Below are positions 8,833-17,453 of a stretch of 64,000 nucleotides of DNA, in pieces; the first letter of the stretch is position 1; each line of letters begins with the position of its first letter. Position numbers and translations under genes: made by a program. The stretch covers positions 156,731-220,730 of the forward strand of contig NZ_JBHSEF010000022.1 of the NCBI RefSeq assembly GCF_042649045.1. Direction: 5' to 3'. The DNA comes from Chryseomicrobium palamuruense. Its GTDB lineage: Bacteria; Bacillota; Bacilli; Bacillales_A; Planococcaceae. The notes beneath the pieces are model-generated. The model saw only the letters and a program-made list of their open reading frames with translations. It was not told the origin of the DNA and did no database searches.

Positions 8833-8921
8833 GTTGAAGATGCGACGGAGTGGTTGAATGTAAATTAGTCAGCTGTGGACGAAGAACAGAATAATAATGG
8901 AACGAGATAGTAAACAAGTGG

Positions 8922-9782
8922 CTACATTTTTTTAATTTGAAAATGATAGAAATAGGCATATGGCATCCAAGATGGATTTTTACTTAGCACCTTTTCAAGT
9001 GCAAGTTGATCCATTGAATGGGTTTGCGGATCAATAATATAGTCCATAAAGACACTGAGTCCTCTCATTTCAAATGAAACCTTTTCTTGTGATTGAAGCC
9101 ACCTCTCAATATCATCACAACTATACAGCATTCGTTGATCATGCGTTTTAATGCGTCGTGCTATTAATTTTGACCGGGCATCTATAAACTCTACAGGTAG
9201 GTTCTGATTCTTATAATTATTCGCTATTTCATTGAATGATATAGATTGTTCTTTCATCGATGCCTCAATCCCTCTACTAGCTGGATTTTCAATAATTAGC
9301 GACAATACTCCGTCTTTTCTCAGCCATGACAGGAGTTTCGTGATTTCACTTTCTGCATTTTGTACATGCCCTAAAACATTGTGGCATGTAATCAAATCAT
9401 AGTGACCCTGATACTTCTCTGACGGAATCGTTTCAAGATTCTCGATACGATAAGAAATATCAAGGTTTTGCTGATGGGCTTCATAGCTACATGTTTGAAT
9501 TAATTTATAGTGTTTATCCATTCCTTCGATTTTCATAATAGCAGGGTTATGCTTTGCTAATTCGCGTGTCAACCAACCTCCTCCACACCCCACATCTATT
9601 ACCCTTGAAGGAGTATTTATTTCAAGAAGTTGTTCTAGTAATAATTGAGAATAATAATAGGGTGTTACGCACATTTCATCCTCCTCCTTTCCGAATTCCA
9701 TTGTGGCTTGAGCTCCATAAAACCCTTTCTGATCCATATATCTATTAAACCATCTATCACTAATTGGGTAGTAAGATATCAT
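8922..9782 (-). CDS. Class I SAM-dependent methyltransferase
   Basis: 286 residues. S-adenosylmethionine-binding motif I is clear at residues 61-70 (VIDVGCGGGW), an acidic motif II (IEGMDKHY) follows, and YDLITCHNVLGHV is the motif IV region of small-molecule methyltransferases. The C-terminal 90 residues carry no motif I recognise. The architecture resembles CmoA/SmtA-like or UbiE-like enzymes, but the substrate is unknown. It is transcribed alone, with a terminator downstream. Confidence 0.75.
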   Translation of the reverse strand: MISYYPISDRWFNRYMDQKGFYGAQATMEFGKEEDEMCVTPYYYSQLLLEQLLEINTPSRVIDVGCGGGWLTRELAKHNPAIMKIEGMDKHYKLIQTCSYEAHQQNLDISYRIENLETIPSEKYQGHYDLITCHNVLGHVQNAESEITKLLSWLRKDGVLSLIIENPASRGIEASMKEQSISFNEIANNYKNQNLPVEFIDARSKLIARRIKTHDQRMLYSCDDIERWLQSQEKVSFEMRGLSVFMDYIIDPQTHSMDQLALEKVLSKNPSWMPYAYFYHFQIKKM

Positions 9783-9998
9783 TTATTTTACACTTCGGAT
9801 CTTGAGAATTTACAATAAGACCGTCCAGCCTTCACTAAAGAATTCTCAGGTATGTGCTCTCAACTTCTCGAAATAGATGCACGAAAAGCTTCCACATAGG
9901 TCTTCGTTACGTTTGTGAAAAGCGGTTATGGAATGAATGTGGATGAGAAGGAAAATTTCAATACGCATTTACTAGACGTGTTATCAAAATAATAAACG
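9783..9998. other. Intergenic region with a short unassigned open stretch
   Basis: A plus-strand frame ending in TAA near 9992 encodes about 31 residues ending NTHLLDVLSK, without start codon or ribosome site. It could be the tail of a lost gene, but I cannot name it. Nothing else is visible. Confidence 0.25.
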
Positions 9999-10032
9999 AG
10001 CCCATTTTTCTTTTGAACAGAAAAACGGGCTC
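9999..10032 (-). terminator. Terminator after the SEC-C protein gene
   Basis: GAGCCCATTTTTCT pairs with AGAAAAACGGGCTC around a short loop, 6 bases after the stop codon on the minus strand. Confidence 0.7.
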
Positions 10033-10037
10033 TCATT

Positions 10038-11156
10038 TTATTTACCACAGCATTTTTTAAACTTTTTCTCACTTCCACACGGACAAGGTTCATTACGCCC
10101 TACTGTTTTTTCCGTACTAGCTGCTCCGGGTTGAACCGGAGTGAGCTCCAAAGGGGCATGGCCTTTCAAAGCCCAGCGCGGTGTGGAGTTCATTACTTTC
10201 GTCAATTGACTAGAAAATTCAATCGCTTCCGCTTTGCTAGAAAACTCAAAGGCACGGACAATGTGTTCCATCACTTTTTGGAACGGATAGTCATTACGAA
10301 TATCCACCACAGTTTCTGCAAGTAAATCCGCAACTTCCGGTTTTGGAACTTGGAACGTCGTAAGCAAGTATGTTTCAAACTGTTCAAATTCTTTAGTCTT
10401 TGGTAATTCTCCAAATTTCCCAAGATTAACGATTTCCTCTTTCGAGAAGGTTTTCATAGGAATATCTTTTCGCTTATCAATGAGTTTCAACATTTTCTTC
10501 GGTTCGTCCACAAGCAGATCCGCAATCCATTCATTATGTAACTGATAGTAGGCATGATACGAATCAAACTCTTGAAGCAAACGCATTCCTCCACCACCAC
10601 TCAATCGGTCAGGGACCAGAGCGAGTTCTTCCAAGAGACGGAAAAGTTCTTCGATTCGAAGAACACCATAAGTATCCGTCAACCCCTTTACTCCTGCCAG
10701 AAACTCTTCATTTTCACGTAGCATTTGCTGCATCTTTGCATCTGTTGAAGCTTGGGCTAACATATTCTGATAGTCCGTTGGTAAGACAAGCACGAAATTC
10801 TCATCTTGTATGCCACTGAAAAGAAGAGACGTCTTTCTCCACCATGAAATCACGGATAGCTGCTCCGGATGTGTAGATACATATCCAGTGGAAATGGCTT
10901 CCTCAAGTACTTTAAACCGCTCAAGATCCATCATCTCAAGGGCATGAAGAAACAGTTGTTCTTTTTCTTCTATTAACTTCTCGATTAAATCTGCCTTCTT
11001 TAGTTTACTGACACCTTTTAAATTCATGAACTTTCGAATATGTTCAAGGTCATCTTTGGTCATGGTATGAAGTGCCTCACTGAGTGAAAGCGGCCCTGTT
11101 AGCTGAATCCATTTTTTATCTTTTTGGTATTTCTTCAGTTCTGTCTTAGTTGTCAT
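10038..11156 (-). CDS. SEC-C motif protein
   Basis: 372 residues. The C-terminus (GRNEPCPCGSEKKFKKCCG) is a zinc-binding SEC-C motif like the one at the end of SecA. A segment near residues 35-65 (DLEHIRKFMNLKGVSKLKK, then ADLIEKLIEE) resembles a SAP or Rho-N helical domain that can touch nucleic acid. The 250 residues between are helical with no named motif. Function is unknown; SEC-C zinc knuckles in SecA bind SecB and ribosomes, so a link to translation or export is possible. It is monocistronic. Confidence 0.75.
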   Translation of the reverse strand: MTTKTELKKYQKDKKWIQLTGPLSLSEALHTMTKDDLEHIRKFMNLKGVSKLKKADLIEKLIEEKEQLFLHALEMMDLERFKVLEEAISTGYVSTHPEQLSVISWWRKTSLLFSGIQDENFVLVLPTDYQNMLAQASTDAKMQQMLRENEEFLAGVKGLTDTYGVLRIEELFRLLEELALVPDRLSGGGGMRLLQEFDSYHAYYQLHNEWIADLLVDEPKKMLKLIDKRKDIPMKTFSKEEIVNLGKFGELPKTKEFEQFETYLLTTFQVPKPEVADLLAETVVDIRNDYPFQKVMEHIVRAFEFSSKAEAIEFSSQLTKVMNSTPRWALKGHAPLELTPVQPGAASTEKTVGRNEPCPCGSEKKFKKCCGK

Positions 11157-11347
11157 ACAAGTTCATCCTTACCTTCTGTTATTTCATCCGTTCGAAAAAG
11201 TTCCGTTCCCAATTATAAGCTAAAACGCCACTCGTTCCTATAACTGTCTCGTTTCAATTTCGTGACAGACAAAAGAAAAGAATTGTGCTGGTAATTAAAC
11301 CAGAACAATTCTTTTCTGGTTCATCACTATAACTTGTGGTTGCTATT
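11157..11347. other. Intergenic region including the right flank of an insertion-sequence scar
   Basis: Apart from the hairpin at 11274-11317 and the putative promoter zone of the SEC-C gene at the left, nothing is recognisable. The part at 11274-11347 probably belongs to the ISL3-like remnant next to it. Confidence 0.3.
11274..11317 (-). terminator. Long perfect hairpin downstream of the ISL3 remnant
   Basis: AGAAAAGAATTGTKCTGGT pairs with its complement around AATTAA, an approximately 19-bp stem with one mismatch, followed on the minus strand by CTTTTGTC. It may be the terminator of the insertion sequence. Confidence 0.6.
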
Positions 11348-11437
11348 TTAATTTCCCAGTTCCAGACGCAATCGCATGAAAAAGTTAGTGAGATTGCGAT
11401 AGCCAAATGCCCTACGTTTGATCAGCTTGATATAAGC
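11348..11437 (-). mobile_element. ISL3-family transposase C-terminal remnant
   Basis: The last ~29 codons before a TAA at 11348-11350 read IKLIKRRAFGYRNLTNFF followed by MRLRLELGN. This matches the conserved C-terminal end of ISL3-family transposases (the NNKIKxIKRxxYGYRNFxNF region). The frame begins abruptly at the galU junction near 11435, out of frame with galU. No other part of the element, and no intact inverted repeats or target duplication, were found. Confidence 0.7.
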
Positions 11438-11975
11438 GCTCTAGTTGAGAAGAATATTCTACTATTCCATAACGATGGCGATCATCAGGGTTCACTTCCT
11501 GTACGGCAACGATGGAACTACCTGTCACATCATATTGTTGAATTAGTTGTTTAAGCCCTGGAGTAGGTGCCTCAATGATATCGTCTCCCAGTAAGACGGC
11601 GAACGGTTCGTCTCCAATGAACCTCCTCGCGCACCACACGCCATGGCCAAGCCCTTTTGGTTCTTTATGTCGTACGTAATGAATGTCTACAGCATCCGAC
11701 TTCTGTACATCAAATAGCTCTTGTTATTTGTTCTTACTTGCTAAGTGCGTCTCGAGTTCAAGAGAATAATCAAAGTGATTTTCGATAGCCCGCTTGATCT
11801 TGCCTATAAAGATTAAAATATCTTCTATGCCGGAAGCAATGGCTTCTTCGATGATGTATTGAATCATCGGCTTGTCCAAGATAGGCAGCATTTCTTTCGG
11901 CATCGCTTTCGTCGCTGGCAAAAAGCGTGTGCCGAGCCCAGCAGCAGGAATGATAGCTTTTTTTACTGGTTTCAA
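11433..11975 (-). pseudogene. galU: galU (UTP-glucose-1-phosphate uridylyltransferase), nonsense mutation and 3' loss
   Basis: The N-terminus (KKAIIPAAGLGTRFLPATKA, then MPKEMLPILDKPMIQYIIEEA) is typical GalU. After HLASKNK a TAA stop (11724-11726) interrupts the frame, which then continues without shift as QELFDVQKSDAVDIHYVRHK, KEPKGLGHGVWCARRFIGDE and RYGIVEYSSQLERLYQ. There homology stops and the ISL3 transposase tail begins, so the last ~45% of a ~290-residue enzyme is missing. The lesion would abolish UDP-glucose synthesis from this copy; a functional galU could exist elsewhere. Some motifs are also altered (IGKIKRAIENHFDYS instead of a TGRGKRAIEDHFD-type motif). Confidence 0.9.
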
Positions 11976-12041
11976 GGGAATCTCTCTCCCTCATTAGAAG
12001 AAGGCCTATCCTCGAAGCAAATATCAAGAATAGACCTTACT

Positions 12042-12656
12042 TTAATTTAAAATATACTTTTTAAAAACTGCACCAAAGTCTTTCCGTACATAATTCTGGT
12101 GATTTTCTTTCATCCAGTTGAAACTATATTCATTAATTTTTTCAAACTCTGCGGATAGGCTGGTTTCTTCTGAGCGGCTACTCTGTAAAACACTTCCCGC
12201 CATATCCAAGCTACGACGTGTCATATCTAAATATTTTTCACTTTCTTGTACCTCTTCAGCAATGTAGAGCAGGGACTTATACAAATCTTTTAAACGCTCC
12301 AGTTGCTTTTTATCCACATCGATATCGAAGGCGACACCGCCCATCGTAAATTTGATTTCAACATCTAAATCGATGGTACCTGCAGTTTCCAGAACCACGT
12401 TTGAAATCAGATGGAGGTGATACGGGTAGCGCTTTAATGTGCGTTTAGAAGAGACGGCGCTATCCCCGTCTACATGGATTAAAGCAAGGTTTGTAAAGCA
12501 GTACTCATCCATCTTCGTCTTGATTAAGAAATAGATCTCTTCTTGATCTTCATGACGGACGTAATCATCCGACATGGTTTTGTCGTAATCCCCCGGATCA
12601 ATAATTTTCCCGATATCAGAGATACCAAGTGCATCTGATGCAAACTTCTTTAACAT
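12042..12656 (-). CDS. YvbH-like PH-domain protein
   Basis: 204 residues from ATG 12656, with GAAAGGTGTGGAG upstream and the family start MLKKFASDALGISDIGKII. Residues about 1-125 form a bacterial pleckstrin-homology domain (DYVRHEDQEEIYFLIKTKMD, then TNLALIHVDGDSAVS). The rest, with FDIDVDKKQLERL and SFNWMKENHQNYVRKDFG, matches the YvbH oligomerisation region. Bacillus subtilis YvbH has the same two-part layout. Function is unknown. It is transcribed as a single gene next to the galU remnant. Confidence 0.85.
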   Translation of the reverse strand: MLKKFASDALGISDIGKIIDPGDYDKTMSDDYVRHEDQEEIYFLIKTKMDEYCFTNLALIHVDGDSAVSSKRTLKRYPYHLHLISNVVLETAGTIDLDVEIKFTMGGVAFDIDVDKKQLERLKDLYKSLLYIAEEVQESEKYLDMTRRSLDMAGSVLQSSRSEETSLSAEFEKINEYSFNWMKENHQNYVRKDFGAVFKKYILN

Positions 12657-12735
12657 GGTCTCCACACCTTTCAACAGTTCTACACTGAGCATATCAGATT
12701 GTAGACGCAAGTGAAAAGTGGGAACGTACTCGTTT

Positions 12736-13437
12736 TCACTTATTCCCTTCGCCCCATATCTCTTGATATGCTCGATTCAAATGTTTCAGCATCAGATGCT
12801 TGGATTCTTCGGCTCTATGCTCACAAATCGCTAGGTAGATAGCTTCGTGTTCCTCATAGGTCGCCTGATACCTCGATGCGTCCGAATGAAAACGACGTCT
12901 ACGTGTCGTTTGAATATTATGTTCCATCTGTTGCACAAGGCCGTCTACAGCTTGGATCAATAAGGGGTTATGAGAAGCTCTCACCAGCGTGAAGTGAAAT
13001 CCAATGTCTGCCTTTGCTCCCTCTTCTTCGGTAGTCGCTCGTTTCATATCAGACAAATACACTTTTAATTCCGCAAGCTGTGATGACGTCGCCTGGGAAG
13101 CTGCTAGAAATGCCGCTTCACATTCAAGGGCTCGCCGTACCTCTAACATTTCTGCAGTCGAAATAGGATCCACTTCTAGTTTAAGTGTCCCGCGGTTCCC
13201 TAATGCATCTTCTATACGTGATACCCGCAAGTAATGCCCTCCGCCTTGACGTGATTGAATCGCACCAAGATCCGCCAAGTACCGAAGTGCCTCTCGCAAA
13301 CCCGTTCGACTCACTCCCAATTTTTGAGCAAGCTCTCGTTCTGGTGGCAACTTGTGTCCAATTGCGAAACTGCCTTGTAAGTACTCTTGAATCACAGTTT
13401 CAATCACTCTTTTATACTTAGGAGTAGGTTCCCCCAT
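12736..13437 (-). CDS. GntR/FadR-family regulator of the D-lactate/glycolate oxidase genes
   Basis: 233 residues. The winged helix at residues about 8-75 (LPPERELAQKLGVSRTGLRE, then ALRYLADLGAIQSRQGGGHYL) is followed by an FCD ligand domain with the metal-binding histidines in FHFTLVRASHNPLL and EEHEAIYLAICEH. Subfamily members LldR, LutR and GlcC respond to lactate or glycolate. It is divergent from the oxidase gene, and a perfect palindrome of the TGGT-N3-ACCA type lies in the shared region, so it most likely represses or activates those genes. That link is inference from context. Confidence 0.85.
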   Translation of the reverse strand: MGEPTPKYKRVIETVIQEYLQGSFAIGHKLPPERELAQKLGVSRTGLREALRYLADLGAIQSRQGGGHYLRVSRIEDALGNRGTLKLEVDPISTAEMLEVRRALECEAAFLAASQATSSQLAELKVYLSDMKRATTEEEGAKADIGFHFTLVRASHNPLLIQAVDGLVQQMEHNIQTTRRRRFHSDASRYQATYEEHEAIYLAICEHRAEESKHLMLKHLNRAYQEIWGEGNK

Positions 13438-13466
13438 GACGTCACTTCCCTTTATAAAAGTAAGTC

Positions 13467-13518
13467 TTGAAAAATTCAGATAATTGCGTATAATGAGATG
13501 GAATTGGTTGGACCAATT
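13467..13518 (+). promoter_or_regulatory. Promoter and GntR-type palindromic operator for the oxidase-transporter pair
   Basis: -35 TTGAAA (13467-13472) and -10 TATAAT (13489-13494) are 16 bases apart. AATTGGT-TGG-ACCAATT (13502-13518) is a perfect inverted repeat placed at and just after the expected start of transcription. It fits the TNGTNNNACNA pattern of FadR-subfamily operators, and repressor binding there would block initiation. Confidence 0.75.
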
Positions 13519-13539
13519 ATCTTTAGGAGGGACCTTTGT

Positions 13540-14943
13540 ATGTCAGTTCATGCATTTGTTGAAAGTTTACATCAGTTTTTACAGAAAGACCAGATTTCAC
13601 AAAACGAAACGATTCGCGAGCAACATTCTGTGGACGAATCGTATCATAAAGGTCAAGTTACGCAAGTTGTCGTCTTTCCAAGATCAACAGATGACACCTC
13701 GCAAATTTTAAAAGCGGCTTCCGCACATGCCATTCCGGTCGTTCCGTTTGGACTTGGAACAAGTCTTGAAGGCCATATCGTGCCCGTCCAAGAATGTGTA
13801 ACCATTGATTTTTCAGAGATGAATGCCGTCTTAGAAGTCTCACCCGACGATTTATTGGTTACAGTGCAGCCTGGCGTGACCCGCAGTCAATTGAATCGTG
13901 AACTAAAAAAACACGGGCTGTTTTTCACTGTGGATCCTGGTGCTGACGCGACACTCGGGGGGATGGCAGCAACCAATGCGAGTGGGACCACTTCCGTTCG
14001 CTACGGTATTATGAGGGACCAAGTGCGTGATCTCGAAGTGGTTTTAGCGAGTGGTGAAGTCATTCATACGGGTTCCAAAGCTGCAAAATCGTCAGCCGGA
14101 CTTCATCTTAACGGCCTCTTTGTCGGTTCAGAAGGAATTCTCGGTTGTATCACAGAGTTGACATTGAAAGTGTATGGGATTCCGGAATACGAGATGGCGG
14201 GACGCGCCACGTTCCCCTCTGTCGAAAATGCGGTTCAAGCCGTTGTCAGTTTGCTGCAGTCCGGTATTCCTATTGCGAGAGTCGAATTGCTCGATGAGAT
14301 TTCATTGAAACAACTGAACCATCACCAAAAAACGGCCTACCCGGAAATCCCGACGCTCTTTATGGAATTTCACGGTAATGAAGCAGGGCTTGCACAGGAT
14401 GTCGAGTTCATGAAAGAGATTGTAGCGATGTATGACTGTGATGCGATTGAATTTGTCACGGATCATGCTGAACGCAATCGCCTATGGGAAGCTCGTCACA
14501 ACCTTGCTTACTCCTTCATTCACGGGTATCCCGGCCGAAAGATGATGGTCACAGATGTATGTGTACCGATTTCCGAACTCGCAGGAGCCGTTCGCTATGC
14601 ACAGGAGCAGCTCGTAGAACTTGCTCTGATTGGAGGAGTGACCGGTCATGTGGGCGATGGCAATTTCCATGTCATCTTGATGATTGATCTCTCTAATCCA
14701 GAAGAGAAGCAGCGGGCAGACGTCTATAATGAGCGACTCGTCACTTACGGATTATCCCGCAATGGAACTTCTACTGGTGAACACGGTGTGGGGTATGGGA
14801 AACAGAAGTATATGGAAGAAGAATTTGGTGCAGCGCTTGGTATCATGCAGCAAATCAAAGCAACCCTTGATCCACAATGTATATTAAATCCTGGAAAACT
14901 ATTACCTATTAAAGGAGCAGTTGTGAATGAATCTATTGTCTAA
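13540..14943 (+). CDS. FAD-linked 2-hydroxyacid oxidase (GlcD / D-lactate dehydrogenase type)
   Basis: 467 residues from ATG 13540, with AGGAGGG 10 bases before it. A PCMH-type FAD domain is seen in VFPRSTDDTSQILKAA, PFGLGTSLEGH and VDPGADATLGGMAATNASG. The C-terminal FAD oxidase domain carries GGVTGHVGDGNFH (metal/substrate histidines) and TGEHGVGYGKQKYM. Such enzymes oxidise glycolate, D-lactate or D-2-hydroxyglutarate and feed electrons to a carrier or quinone. Single-subunit length and the ending LNPGKLLP are typical. The 3' end overlaps the transporter gene by 17 bases. Substrate choice between glycolate and D-lactate is not decided. Confidence 0.88.
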   Translation: MSVHAFVESLHQFLQKDQISQNETIREQHSVDESYHKGQVTQVVVFPRSTDDTSQILKAASAHAIPVVPFGLGTSLEGHIVPVQECVTIDFSEMNAVLEVSPDDLLVTVQPGVTRSQLNRELKKHGLFFTVDPGADATLGGMAATNASGTTSVRYGIMRDQVRDLEVVLASGEVIHTGSKAAKSSAGLHLNGLFVGSEGILGCITELTLKVYGIPEYEMAGRATFPSVENAVQAVVSLLQSGIPIARVELLDEISLKQLNHHQKTAYPEIPTLFMEFHGNEAGLAQDVEFMKEIVAMYDCDAIEFVTDHAERNRLWEARHNLAYSFIHGYPGRKMMVTDVCVPISELAGAVRYAQEQLVELALIGGVTGHVGDGNFHVILMIDLSNPEEKQRADVYNERLVTYGLSRNGTSTGEHGVGYGKQKYMEEEFGAALGIMQQIKATLDPQCILNPGKLLPIKGAVVNESIV

Positions 14944-15925
14944 AGTAAGTACACTTGCAGGGAAATACTTTGCAATTTGGGTCATTGCGGCAGCACTTCT
15001 TGCCTTCTTTGTACCAGAGGTTTTCTCGGTTTTTGGAGGGTATATCACGATTTTACTCGGAATTGTGATGTTTGGTATGGGCCTTACTCTTAAACCTGTC
15101 GACTTTAAAATAGTGGCGAAACGTCCGGTACCAGTGATTCTTGGTGTTACCGCGCAATTCGTTGTCATGCCTCTTGGAGCATTTGCCATCGCGTATCTTT
15201 TGCAACTGCCTGCTGAACTGGCTGCTGGACTGGTTCTCCTTGGTTCTGTACCAGGAGGAACGGCTTCAAATGTAATGGTATATCTCGCCAAAGGGAATCT
15301 TGCGCTTTCGGTTGCGATGACGAGCTTGTCCACATTATTGGCACCAATTGCGACCCCTCTCCTTCTTTTATTGTTAGCTGGACAGTGGTTACCTGTCGAT
15401 GCCATGGCAATGTTCACATCGATTGTTCAAGTCATCATCCTACCAATTGTCCTAGGCTTTGTGATTCAGCGCATTGCTCCAAAAGCAGTGGAAGCGAGTC
15501 TTTCAGTCATCCCTCTTATTTCTGTCACGGCCATCTTGATTATCGTAGGTGTCGTCACTGGAGCAAATGGACCAAACGTTGTGTCTGCCGGATGGATGGT
15601 GTTCGTCGCGGTATTCTTACACAATGGTTTTGGTTTATTGCTCGGCTACCTGATTGCTATGGCTTTCGGTTTAAATGAAGACGACCGCCGTGCCATTTCA
15701 CTTGAAGTTGGCATGCAAAATTCCGGATTAGGTGTGGCACTTGCTACGGCTCACTTCAGCCCTCTTGCGGCTCTACCAAGCGTGTGGGGCGCCATTTGGC
15801 ACAATATTTCCGGACCGATTCTGGCGACAATTTGGTCCAAGAACGCAAATTCAGTGGATGTAAATGATGAACAACTAGATGAACAACTAAAGGCTACAGA
15901 TCGTCCTGCACAAACGTCTTTATAA
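14927..15925 (+). CDS. BASS-family (bile acid:sodium symporter-like) transporter
   Basis: 332 residues, about nine to ten hydrophobic helices. The signature regions GLTLKPVDFKIVAKRP, VLLGSVPGGTASNVMVYLA and SLEVGMQNSGLGVALA are those of the bacterial BASS/PanS/YocS group, which import organic anions such as pantoate, ketoacids or glycolate with Na+. AAAGGAGC lies before the ATG inside the oxidase gene, so translation is probably coupled. Its place in the oxidase operon suggests it imports that enzyme's 2-hydroxyacid substrate. Confidence 0.85.
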   Translation: MNLLSKVSTLAGKYFAIWVIAAALLAFFVPEVFSVFGGYITILLGIVMFGMGLTLKPVDFKIVAKRPVPVILGVTAQFVVMPLGAFAIAYLLQLPAELAAGLVLLGSVPGGTASNVMVYLAKGNLALSVAMTSLSTLLAPIATPLLLLLLAGQWLPVDAMAMFTSIVQVIILPIVLGFVIQRIAPKAVEASLSVIPLISVTAILIIVGVVTGANGPNVVSAGWMVFVAVFLHNGFGLLLGYLIAMAFGLNEDDRRAISLEVGMQNSGLGVALATAHFSPLAALPSVWGAIWHNISGPILATIWSKNANSVDVNDEQLDEQLKATDRPAQTSL

Positions 15926-15933
15926 CATTATAA

Positions 15934-15977
15934 AAAGAGACCTATTTGGATACGGTGGAATCTGAATGGGTCTCTTT
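15934..15977 (+). terminator. Terminator after the transporter gene
   Basis: AAAGAGACCTATT pairs with AATGGGTCTCTTT around a short AT-rich arm. It starts 9 bases after the stop codon. Confidence 0.8.
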
Positions 15978-16056
15978 GTTGGTTAGCTGTTCATATTTAG
16001 TAATGGGATGTAGTTCATTGTCTTTCTTTATATTTAAAAGGTGTTAGCGGTTAGTA

Positions 16057-16178
16057 TGGGGCCATTCTCTAAGCTTGGGAGGTCCATTTGAGGTTCTTAC
16101 CCGGTCCATAGAAAGTAAGGTATTTTCGTTTATCTAGTTACCAGGTCCGTTCGAGGCATTTGCCCGGTCCATTCTCTA
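16057..16178. repeat. Degenerate GGTCCATT repeat block, copy A
   Basis: GGTCCAT or close forms occur at about 16060, 16081, 16103, 16144 and 16165, separated by short segments such as TTACCC and TTGCCC. The same motif set, including TTTGAGG/TTTAGAGG and TTACCCGGTCCAT, recurs in the intergenic region at 55024-55105. No open frame runs through it, and I do not know its role. Confidence 0.6.
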
Positions 16179-16215
16179 GCAAAACGACCATAACGAAAGG
16201 AAGAACACTTAACTC

Positions 16216-16260
16216 AAAAAAAACCCCGTTCACCTGGATATCAGCCAAGTGCACGGGGCT
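16216..16260 (-). terminator. Terminator of the D-amino acid operon
   Basis: On the minus strand AGCCCCGTGCACTTGG pairs with CCAGGTGAACGGGGTT, followed by TTTTTTGAG. It lies about 95 bases after the YkvI-like gene. Confidence 0.8.
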
Positions 16261-16355
16261 CTTCGTTAAGGTGTGCTCTAATCAGGACTATCTACCGGTT
16301 TGCTTAGCGCAATGAAAGGAAACGGCGATCACGGTTGTCACTTCATCTTCATTGA

Positions 16356-17408
16356 CTATGCTGGTTGTTTTCTTCCGCGGTACCAAGCGATGAGGATGGC
16401 AATCATAAGTGCGAAGCCAAGGTAGCCAACGGTTGAGTAAACTTTACCTACGAGTGTTGTAAAGCCGACGAGGCTTGCGACGTACCCTGCAAGGCCAACG
16501 AGAATAATAATGAACTTGAAATATCTGTGATCAGCGGCAACGAAACGAACTGTGAACGAATAGAACATACCGACTGCTGTGTTGTACATCATCCCAAGCA
16601 AGGCAATCGCCATGAGAATACCTACGACGGGGTGAATCTGATTGGCAAGTTCAAGGGTAGGCATGTCGACGCCTGCGATGACATCTATTTTTACATAGAG
16701 TGTGATGTTCACAAGAAGAATCATGACACCTAAGAGAATCCCACCAAGAATCCCACCTGTTCCAGCGACTTTCTGGTCTTTCTCTGCACCGCCCATCACG
16801 ATAAGCAGGGCAGCCCCACAAGCGATGTTATAAGAAACGTAGAGCAATGCGCCGAGTAGCCAATTTGTTGCGGCTGATGGCTGATCCATGGCGAGATTGT
16901 GCGCTTCCCCAAATGTTACGTCCATCGTAAATAAAGAGTACCCGAGGATGACGAGAATCACGACGAGCAAGTACGGCGTGATGGCGGCAATCAAGTTCAT
17001 AATGTTCTTCAAGTTTAGAAGCAGCGTCAGGATGGTTAGAACGACGAGAACGATACTCCCGATTCGAGCATCGATGCCGAACATTTGCTCAAACGTTGAA
17101 CCTGCTCCGGCAAACATCACAACGGCAACTCCGAAGAGGAAGAAGGTGATTAGCAGGTCAAGAACGATACCGATATAGCGACCACCAATGTGGTAAATCA
17201 CGCCTTTATGGGAGGTCGTTTGTAGCTGTGACCCCAGTTGCGCCAAGGTCATTCCGAAAAAAGCGAATAGTGCGGTCGCTAGGATACTTCCTGCGATTCC
17301 CCAGTAGCCGAAGCTTGTAAAGTATTGCAGGATTTCTTGACCGGATGCAAATCCTGCTCCAACGATGAGGCCGACGAATGCCCCGGCAATTTGTATGCTT
17401 CGTTTCAT
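16356..17408 (-). CDS. YkvI-like membrane transporter
   Basis: 350 residues, about ten hydrophobic helices. The N-terminus KRSIQIAGAFVGLIVGAGFA and then GQEILQYFTSFG is the signature of the YkvI family, relatives of sodium/neurotransmitter- and APC-type carriers. NIACGAALLIVMGGAE and NTAVGMFYSFTVRF are other conserved stretches. The substrate is unknown. It is the last gene of the racemase operon, 45 bases after that gene, so import of a D-amino acid or N-acyl amino acid is a reasonable inference. Confidence 0.8.
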   Translation of the reverse strand: MKRSIQIAGAFVGLIVGAGFASGQEILQYFTSFGYWGIAGSILATALFAFFGMTLAQLGSQLQTTSHKGVIYHIGGRYIGIVLDLLITFFLFGVAVVMFAGAGSTFEQMFGIDARIGSIVLVVLTILTLLLNLKNIMNLIAAITPYLLVVILVILGYSLFTMDVTFGEAHNLAMDQPSAATNWLLGALLYVSYNIACGAALLIVMGGAEKDQKVAGTGGILGGILLGVMILLVNITLYVKIDVIAGVDMPTLELANQIHPVVGILMAIALLGMMYNTAVGMFYSFTVRFVAADHRYFKFIIILVGLAGYVASLVGFTTLVGKVYSTVGYLGFALMIAILIAWYRGRKQPA

Positions 17409-17453
17409 AGAATCACCTTTTCTTATCTAAGTTATTAATAGTCAGCTGATTAG

